64,000 nt of DNA from Bathelium albidoporum. Lineage: Eukaryota > Ascomycota > Dothideomycetes > Trypetheliales > Trypetheliaceae. The stretch spans positions 1 through 64,000 of the forward strand of contig JAGFVP010000071.1 in the NCBI GenBank assembly GCA_021031095.1, in the 5' to 3' direction. Positions within the stretch are counted from its first letter, which is position 1; every line of letters starts with the position of its first letter. A program made the position numbers and the translations under genes. The notes below the pieces were generated by a model that worked only from the letters and a program-made list of their open reading frames with translations, made no database searches and was not told where the DNA came from. Positions 57,387 through 64,000 of the stretch are shown here, piece by piece.

Positions 57387-58343
57387 TCATCCCACCATAC
57401 TCCTCTTCCTCCCCCTCAATCTCACGTCCTCCAGCCGTCGCAACACCTCCTTCCCTCCCTTGTAGGCACCGCCATACGCCTCCAACACGCCACGAAACAG
57501 CTCCTCCGCCGCCGGATGCGTCGCCGCGAACGCCCGCTCCAGCACGTACAGATCGACCGCCTTATCCTCGTCCTGCGCCGTCTGCACCGCGAGACCGAAG
57601 TCGAGCAGCGTGATCGTGCCCGCCAAGAACGCCGGAGGAGGAGACGGGTCTGTGCTCGTGGAGGAGGTGGCGGTGGTGGTGGTGGTGGTGTTGGAGGAAG
57701 GTGGTGGGCGCAGCATGAGGTTGCTGGTGGTAAGGTCGCCATGGACGACGCCGATGGAGTGGAGCTGGCCGATTGTGAGGCCGATGCGATGCATGAGGTC
57801 GGAGAGCTGCTCGTTGCGGTGGTGCTGGTCGTTGTCGTCGTTGAGTGGGAGGGCGGAGTCAGAAGGTGAGGTGGAAGCGGGCGCGAGGAAGGCGTCGAGG
57901 CATTTGCGAACGGTCCAGCCGGGGATCCATTCGAGGAGGAGCCATCCTGCTGTGGAGCAGAGCGTTTGTTAGATATTTGGAGTCTTAGAGGAGATGTAGC
58001 TTTCTTCAGGAAAGTGTAGCTTCGGGAACATCTTATGTTACTTACCCTCCCAGTCTGCAGCTAACACTGCCGGGACTCTAACGCCTTCTTTTCGGCATCT
58101 GACAAGTACTCGCGCTTCAGCTAAGATCCTCTGCCTTGTTAACCGTTTGTCAAGGGTAGGATGGCGATAGGGTTTGGACGGTCGGTATTTTAATGCGCAT
58201 GGTGTAGAAGGTGTGAGGAAGGAGGTACGAAAGACCAGGGCTTCAGCTCCCTGTGTTAGTAAGGCTGGAGCGGCACTTTGGTCTTGAGACGCGAACGAAT
58301 TGAATGGTGGAGGAAGAGAGACTTGGTTACTGGTTTCAGCCAT
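57387..58343 (-). CDS. BUD32: BUD32, EKC/KEOPS complex kinase
   Basis: Bud32 is the atypical small kinase/ATPase of KEOPS, which makes t6A37 in ANN-decoding tRNAs. Exons are 58343-58046 and 57949-57387, giving 286 residues. The glycine-loop equivalent TQGAEALVFRTSF, the lysine in CALKYRPSKPYRHPTLDKRL and the TRQRILAEARVLVRC helix lie in exon 1. GWLLLEWIPG, the catalytic loop HGDLTTSN (Asp171) and DFG (Asp216) lie in exon 2. The C-terminus KRSMVG carries the Arg/Lys-rich tail. A Thr/Ser/Pro-rich insertion of about 30 residues separates HGDLTTSN from DFG. It comes from GGT-type triplets on the plus strand. It is convergent with MAF1. Confidence 0.93.
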
Positions 58344-58720
58344 GGCAATTTCTGCGGGGTGTGATGGAGGGGCTGTCCAATTTTACAGTTCGACAATCTT
58401 TTGAAGACAAATTGAGGCAGTCTTCGAAGCAGTTTCTTTCGATCCATTTGAGGGATTGATCCACCAAATAGTTTTGACACAAGCGGGGATAAGGCTAGGT
58501 TTGAGCATGATTGGATCAATATGTGAGATATCGGTGCAACCCCTTTCTATTAGTTTGAATCCTACAAATGGAAAAGTTCATCCTAGTTTACATCAGTGCT
58601 TTTAGGTCGCGGAAGAGCAGATCGACCTAGCACGCTCTGAACAACGGCGCTAAGTCTTAAGGCCAGCAAGAGCGAGTGCTGATTTGGTTCGTCTAAGGAA
58701 CCAGAGCCATTTCCATGACT
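58344..58720. promoter_or_regulatory. BUD32 promoter and MFS 3' flank
   Basis: These 377 bp lie between co-directional minus-strand genes. No gene is seen. Confidence 0.4.
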
Positions 58721-60334
58721 TCAGAACGTATGCTTGAAGCCAGGCTGCTTTGATATTAGCACAGATTCTGCAGAGCATGTTTGCTGTCTTACTGTTCCCT
58801 CGATCACTTTTCTTCCCTGGGCCTGTCGCCTGTTTGCCCATGCGAAATAGGCAGAAAAGATTGCAACCAATGCAATCATCAAAATATGCGAACTGTGGAA
58901 CCAATCAGTATCGATGGCAAAGATACCACAGAAGCGCTACTCAACGAACCCTATAGAAACCCAAACAGCTGTTTCGTATCTTGGTGCCTCGTTTTGTCGA
59001 ACAATAAAACTCCCTGCAATACCGCCTGCACCGTTGCAAGCCGTGACTACTGCCGCAGTGAATGCCCTCTTCCACTGACCAACGATATTGTTTGCCTGAT
59101 ATGCATTCAAGGCCGCCCAGTTGCTCACATAAGCTCCAGTGGCTAGATATGTGCCTATGTAGCGTACAGTGACCTGACTGGCAAACCCAAACATGCAGAA
59201 CCCGGCAATGAGACATACCGAGTTGAACACGATGACGGGCCCGCGAAGCCTCCATCTGTCTCCGACCAAGGATGAGAAGATGACTGGAATAATGGCCCAA
59301 TAATAGGGTGGAGCCGACAATAGAATACTCTTGTTCTCGCTGAACCCCATTCCTCCCTGAAGGATTATAGGGAGAAAGTAGGAAAGACAAGTTGAAACGA
59401 TGTTCATAAGGAAAAACATGCAACAAAAGCCATAGATCTTGACATCCTTGACATGTACGAGCACTTTTCCAAAGGAAAACTTGTCGGCTTCCACATCACC
59501 CCTGTCTTTTTGGATGCGTCGTACTGCAAATTCCGTTTCGCCCTTGTTGAGGAACATAAAGCTTTGGTCCGCATTTTCAGGGAAATCGACAATCCACCAA
59601 TACGTGATGAAGCCGAGAACACACGAGATCAAGCCTTGCACCAAGAACATCCATCGCCAGCCAGCGAGACCGGCTTTCCCGTCAAGGTGATTTAAGCCAA
59701 AATTAAGAATGCCGCCCGTCGCCAACACAAAGACTTCTCCACTCTGCAGATATGCAAATCGCAGTTGTTGCTCTGAACGGGTATACCACGTACTAATGAG
59801 ATATGTGAGGCCAGGGTATATTCCCGACATTGCAATTCCCAGCAATACTCTTAAAGCGATCATTTCTTTCCATGTGTTGATAAATGCCGTGCACATGGTG
59901 ATTAGTCCAAAGGCAAAAGTGATCAGACTGAACCATATTCGCGGTCCAAAAATCCGCGATGCTATCGTAGAGGGAAGTTGGAAGGCAATACTGGCAATTG
60001 TGAAAATGAATATAGAAACCGAGTAGCGATTGCCATATAGCTGAAGGTCAGAGAGCATCGACGTGACAGAAGCAGATGAAATGACCCCCGAATCCAATAG
60101 ATTCAGACTGCAAAGAATGCCAGCTATCGTGCAAAGACGCAAATCGACTTTCCGGACCAGCTGCCGTTCCAGAATCGCTTCCAAATGATCATCTTGGTCT
60201 CGCGAAGAGGCACCATCATAGACCGGTTCAATGATAGATGGACTGGCCTGCTTGGAGGAATCCATACTGGTAGCACTTTTTGCCTGTATGAGAGGGGTTC
60301 TTTCGTCCTCTACGCTGTCAATTGAGTCTGACAT
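58721..60334 (-). CDS. MFS transporter, anion:cation symporter (Dal5/Tna1-like)
   Basis: This 12-helix plasma-membrane symporter is of the class that takes up allantoate, nicotinate or other vitamins and organic anions. The substrate is not predictable. There are three exons: 60334-58950, 58892-58793 and 58747-58721, giving 503 residues. A Ser/Asp-rich N-terminal tail leads to RKVDLRLCTIAGILCSLNLL, the DxxLxP-like loop position of this family. LRVLLGIAMSGIYPGLTYLI and STWYTRSEQQLRFA are conserved. The last two small exons complete helix 12 (ILMIALVAIFSAYFAWANR) and give the ending GTQPGFKHTF. The last intron (GTAAGA to CAAAG) could be retained, which would add a different short tail. Confidence 0.87.
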
Positions 60335-60999
60335 GCTGAAATTTCCTTTCGCTCAATCACTCATCTTTGATTGGGCAGTGGACGAGTGAGATAGGCACCC
60401 TGCATGCGACCGCTTCGCCGAGGCTGCCGTGACGTCCAGCAAAACCCGACCAGCGCTAATCTATCTTCTTCCAGGAGGCCAAGTTTTCGTCTGATGTCAG
60501 AAATTATGCTTGAGACGATGTGGCCACCATCTCGTGGCAAATCAACGTGCATGTGAAAGATCTATTGAACCCGAAACCGCCTCGGTGGAAGCTAGGATTA
60601 AGAAGATACTTGGGCTCATAGCGTCATCAAATGGGATGAAGACTAGTGGGATATTGGAACATCAACAGAAACGCGGACAGTAGTATCATGGCTCTCGGTG
60701 CAAATGGTTTGGTCAGAACACTTTAGCTATTTATTCAATAAAGAGCTGATTCGGTTGACGAAACTCTGGCCAGACCACGGGTTTTGGCATTGCGATCCCT
60801 GACTGCAATAATGCAGCGCGACCATCAGAGCCGCACAGATCCCCCAATACAAGAAAATTATTCTAGAGTCGCTCCATGGAGAACTTTAAATCTGAAGACT
60901 TGACAATATTACTTGAGAGACTATATGACAAGAGAAACAAGAGGACTGTACGGTTTAAGGTGTTTTCGATATATGTTATCTCCCAATTATCTGGGTTTG

Positions 61000-61015
61000 T
61001 ACTCTGTACAGAGTA
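61000..61015. repeat. 16-bp perfect palindrome TACTCTGTACAGAGTA
   Basis: Both arms are fully complementary. The right half matches GTACAGAGTA at 49341-49350. TACTC(C/T)GTA-type elements recur in many ascomycete genomes, possibly as remnants of small dispersed elements. Confidence 0.5.
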
Positions 61016-62052
61016 GAGGCCAAACATTTGTATGGCCCTACGAATTATCAAAATATACCTGAACCTCGAATTTTGGAAATACTGGACATGACCTCTTCCA
61101 AACTTCTACATGTTTGCGAATATTGGAACACGATGAACTGGACCATAGAATTTGCATTCCCTTATCAAGTGTGGTGGCTTCCATGCATCATTGCACGACT
61201 GTTAGAATACTGTGCCGCATCGACCAAAAACAACCTCGGACGTCAACATGGTCAGAGACTAGTTTCACTTTACAGGCGTATGATGTCTTGGAGCTTGCTC
61301 ACGCTGCTCAAAGATTGCTAAAGCTCAAAGAAACGAGAGTCTGATAGAGAGTTTACCTGATTACTCAATAAATGCCATCAGCAAGCCAAGGATATTGCTG
61401 AAGGCATACCTAAAGCTAAGCCAGTAAGCTTTCACATATTGCCAATGTTCATCCTCCAACTAGTGGTTAAATCCACGTATCTACATCCAGAACCATCGCT
61501 TTTTTTTTCTTCTTTCCTTGAACCAGCGCACGACTGCTATTTCATTCTTAGTTCACCGTAGCCAGCAGCAGATCCCGATTCTGGAGGTGAATGTCAGAAT
61601 CTTAGTCTCGTTGAACTTGTGTGGGCAACCTGAGTTTCATTTGCACCATCTTTCTACGTGCGGTGTGTAACGCGCGTCACCAAACCGGAGGATTGAAGCA
61701 AGCCGATTGATTAAACCCCCTGTTTTGGTGGCGCTCACTTCACATCGGACATGGGAGTGTGGTGTAGGTTTCAGGAATCGGCCATGGCGACATATGGGCT
61801 GACAAATAGAACCACAAGTCATTGTGATAGCGAAAGGGGATGATCGAAAGGTGTTGAATTTAATGATGTCCTCGAACAACCAGGAATGGAAGATGCCGAA
61901 CATGGATCAAACTTCATTGGCTAGGTAAGTGAGATGCGTAACGCAAGTCAATCCTTAGCTTGCGAAGGAATTACATCCCTGAACGTGGGATGGTCTTCGG
62001 CTCTCTAATCGATCGGGAGCCGGCCTAGTGCCTCGCTTGGAGAAGACAAGGG

Positions 62053-62064
62053 CCGAACCGTCGG
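62053..62064. promoter_or_regulatory. CCG-N6-CGG everted triplet pair
   Basis: CCG AACCGT CGG has the triplets and spacing used by some Zn2Cys6 regulators. It lies about 260 bp before the MDR oxidoreductase start. Chance occurrence is possible. Confidence 0.25.
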
Positions 62065-62322
62065 TAAAAGCCTCTCTTCTCCACCTTGTTGGGACCGGTG
62101 TCAGATCTTCTAACGTGCTACACTAAGTGGGGTCTGCCTGGTGGGGCACTTCGTATATCTCAGTCGATCGTCTGTCAATTTGTAAGCGAACCAAAGTTGA
62201 AGACTCTTTTGGGTCGCAATCCCTCTTGAAGCTTGATTGATATGCGACCCTCAAGTCGACTTCAACTACTGACTTCTCATTTTACCAAGCCTTCCAACTT
62301 TTTAGTTAGTCCAGCATTCCCA

Positions 62323-63387
62323 ATGGCCGGTCAGACGGAGACACGTCAATGGATTGTGGCCAATAAACCTGTCACCGATCCTGTCCTTGCTGGACCAGAT
62401 GCCACCTTCGCTCTCAAAACAACGACACTTCCAGCTCCAAAACCCAATGAAGTTCTCCTAAAAACTCTCTACTTCTCCAATGACCCTGCTCAGCGCGGCT
62501 GGATCCAAAAAGACATTGATCCCGAACGGCTCTACACCACACCTGTCGACACCAATAGTCCAATGCGCTGTTATGGCATCTTTGAAGTGGTCGACGTCGG
62601 CAGCGCCTCCAAGCTCCAGAAGGGACAACTGGTCAACGTCGCTGCGTCCTGGACCGAATATGCGCTGGTGCCAGAAGACCAAGTGCAGGTGATCGATACC
62701 AGTTCCGGGATCGCACCTACGCGGTTCATTGGCGCATTCGGAGGACCTGGAATGACCGCATACTATGGCCTCATAGAGATAGTAAGGTTGTCAAAAGACG
62801 ACAGCATGGTGGTGGTGAGCGGGGCCGCGGGCGCGACGGGCAGCATTGCCGTCCAGATTGCTAAGAAAGTCGTGGGCGTAAAGCACGTAGTTGGTATTGC
62901 TGGGAGTGATGACAAATGCCAATGGGTGGAAAGCTTGGGTGCGGACGTATGTGTGAATTATAAGAAGCCCTCATTTGAGGAGGACCTCAAGAAGGCCACA
63001 GAAGGCTTCGCAGACGTCTTTTTTGACAATGTGGGCGGTGAGATTCTGGATCTGATGTTGTCGCGGATGAAGAGGTATGGCAGAATTGCAGCATGTGGAG
63101 CCGTTTCGACTTACAACCGACACGGTCAACCTGTCAGCATGAGGCACTGGTATGAAATAATATCCAATCGGCTGGAGGTTAGAGGGTTCATCATAACGGA
63201 CGCGATCCTCGCTGGAAAAGGCCTGGGTTTTGTTCAGAAATTGACCCAGGCACTGAAAGAAGGCAAGCTCAAACTTGATGAGGGAAGCGAGACGATCGTG
63301 GAAACAAAATTCGAGGATGTTCCAAAAACCTGGATGATGCTATTTGAGAGCAAAAATCAGGGGAAATTAATTACCAGGCTGATCTAG
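62323..63387 (+). CDS. NADP-dependent MDR oxidoreductase (prostaglandin/alkenal reductase-like)
   Basis: This is a zinc-independent medium-chain reductase of the leukotriene B4 12-hydroxydehydrogenase/CurA group, which reduces the double bond of alpha,beta-unsaturated carbonyls with NADPH. The single exon gives 354 residues. TRQWIVANKPV is the family N-terminus. LKTLYFSNDPAQRGWIQ (the D/NPxxRGW block), FGGPGMTAYYGL and the dinucleotide motif VVSGAAGATGSIAVQIAK follow. FDNVGGEILDLML and RIAACGAVSTYN close the Rossmann domain. No zinc ligands are seen. An in-frame ATG 81 bp upstream (62242) could add a 27-residue Ser-rich extension, possibly organellar. ATG 62323 fits the family start better. 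Confidence 0.9.
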   Translation: MAGQTETRQWIVANKPVTDPVLAGPDATFALKTTTLPAPKPNEVLLKTLYFSNDPAQRGWIQKDIDPERLYTTPVDTNSPMRCYGIFEVVDVGSASKLQKGQLVNVAASWTEYALVPEDQVQVIDTSSGIAPTRFIGAFGGPGMTAYYGLIEIVRLSKDDSMVVVSGAAGATGSIAVQIAKKVVGVKHVVGIAGSDDKCQWVESLGADVCVNYKKPSFEEDLKKATEGFADVFFDNVGGEILDLMLSRMKRYGRIAACGAVSTYNRHGQPVSMRHWYEIISNRLEVRGFIITDAILAGKGLGFVQKLTQALKEGKLKLDEGSETIVETKFEDVPKTWMMLFESKNQGKLITRLI

Positions 63388-63632
63388 ATGACAATTGGAA
63401 AATCCGACGAAATAAGAAGCGTGTCTGCCATACCTCCATTCTCTACCTATCCTTTGCTATGCTATTGCCTAAGAAGGTCCCGTATCGTGGTCGAAGAGAG
63501 ACGAACGTCAGCCACACCAGGCTGCGTCCACGTCTGCAATGTAACATCATCTATTCTTACTCCGGTACGGCAGTGCAAAATCCCGAACTGACGACGTTTT
63601 TTTCTGGGAGAGCAGGGGATAGATGGTTTCAA

Positions 63633-64000
63633 CTAGCTGCAGTGGATGTTGCCCTCGCAGTGAAGATCGCCCAGCTCGACAAGGGTAAATTCATAGGGCG
63701 GCTGAATTAGCAGCATGTTCCGCCAGGAAAGCCTCGTATGTAGAAATCGATGATCGAGCTTGCAATCATAGTTTCGGTGCTGCTCTAGATCTGGCATAGA
63801 GATCCGAAGCATCTCAAGAGGAAAGGTGCCGAGCTTGCATTTCTCGCGGCACAGTGGCGATCGCTCCCCAGAGTCGCATCGTCGCAGAGTGTCTCTCCCA
63901 TCGCCCCCTGAATCAAGAGAAGAGTCCAAGCTCATGATGAACTCCACACCAAGCCGGCCATGAAGGAGTACCTTGACTCGAAACGATCTTTTAGCCCTTG
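63633..64000 (-). CDS. Partial protein, F-box-associated-like fragment (runs off right edge)
   Basis: The minus-strand frame ending at 63633 is open to the window edge (over 120 codons), so the N-terminus is missing. Near the stop it reads KLDHRFLHTRLSWRNMLLIQ, then PPYEFTLVE. The phrase R(L/A)SWRxMLxxQPP recurs, from memory, in lineage-expanded F-box-type proteins of Dothideomycetes. The match is from memory and short. No F-box is visible because it would lie beyond the edge. It could also be a degraded copy. Confidence 0.4.
   Translation of the reverse strand, partial: RAKRSFRVKVLLHGRLGVEFIMSLDSSLDSGGDGRDTLRRCDSGERSPLCREKCKLGTFPLEMLRISMPDLEQHRNYDCKLDHRFLHTRLSWRNMLLIQPPYEFTLVELGDLHCEGNIHCS

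Larger units (their letters stand above)
60335..62322. other. Intergenic, MFS to MDR gene
   Basis: This 2-kb head-to-head interval is partly AT-rich and has no supported gene. It includes a perfect 16-bp palindrome (61000-61015) and a CCG-N6-CGG pair (62053-62064) about 260 bp before the MDR start. Short frames have no motifs. Confidence 0.4.

Noticed and set aside
60335..62322. Search for a transposon or secondary-metabolite cluster in the largest gap
   Set aside because: No terminal repeats, transposase-like frames or biosynthetic enzymes were found. The flanking MFS and MDR genes alone do not make a cluster.

Overview
This window is nuclear DNA of a filamentous ascomycete (Pezizomycotina). 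The genes are monocistronic and carry short GT-AG introns, mostly 44-110 bp, often with a CTAAC- or CTGAC-like branch site. The gene set is typical of moulds: a GRISEA/Mac1-type copper-fist regulator, a SUN-family wall protein, DapB, and class II fructose-bisphosphate aldolase. A Dothideomycete is my best guess, from overall gene style and an F-box-like fragment at the right edge, but this is inference. I rebuilt the gene models by joining open frames at splice sites and checking them against remembered family conservation. No alignment was run.

Layout, left half: NUS1 (-), SEC10 (+), DapB dipeptidyl aminopeptidase (+), RPB7 (-), MPO1 (+), mitochondrial ATP1 (+), SPT2 (-), ribosomal P2 (+), a MAPEG-family gene with an in-frame stop (+), MIC10 (-, three short exons), URB2 (+, eleven exons), FBA1 (+), an F-box protein (+), a Gln-rich protein (-) and KTI12 (+).

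Layout, right half: copper-fist factor (-), EFM7 methyltransferase (+), SUN-family wall protein (-), an alpha/beta hydrolase broken by an amber codon (-), GH35 beta-galactosidase (-), GH20 hexosaminidase (+), amino-acid transporter (+), glutamate-cysteine ligase modifier subunit (-), AP-1 sigma (+), MAF1 (+), BUD32 (-), an MFS anion/vitamin-type transporter (-), an MDR oxidoreductase (+), and a partial coding region at the right edge (-).

Most genes are unrelated housekeeping genes, and many are arranged head to head over 0.2-1 kb promoters. The part that looks most like a functional unit is the divergent GH35/GH20 pair (43418-48588). Its 966-bp shared promoter holds a near-perfect 20-bp inverted repeat, and the two secreted exo-glycosidases could act in turn on Gal-GlcNAc-type glycans. 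I saw no mobile element, CRISPR array, tRNA or rRNA. The accessory signals are two genes with in-frame stops, a 24-bp coding minisatellite, an alternative-exon candidate in EFM7, and several very small coding exons.
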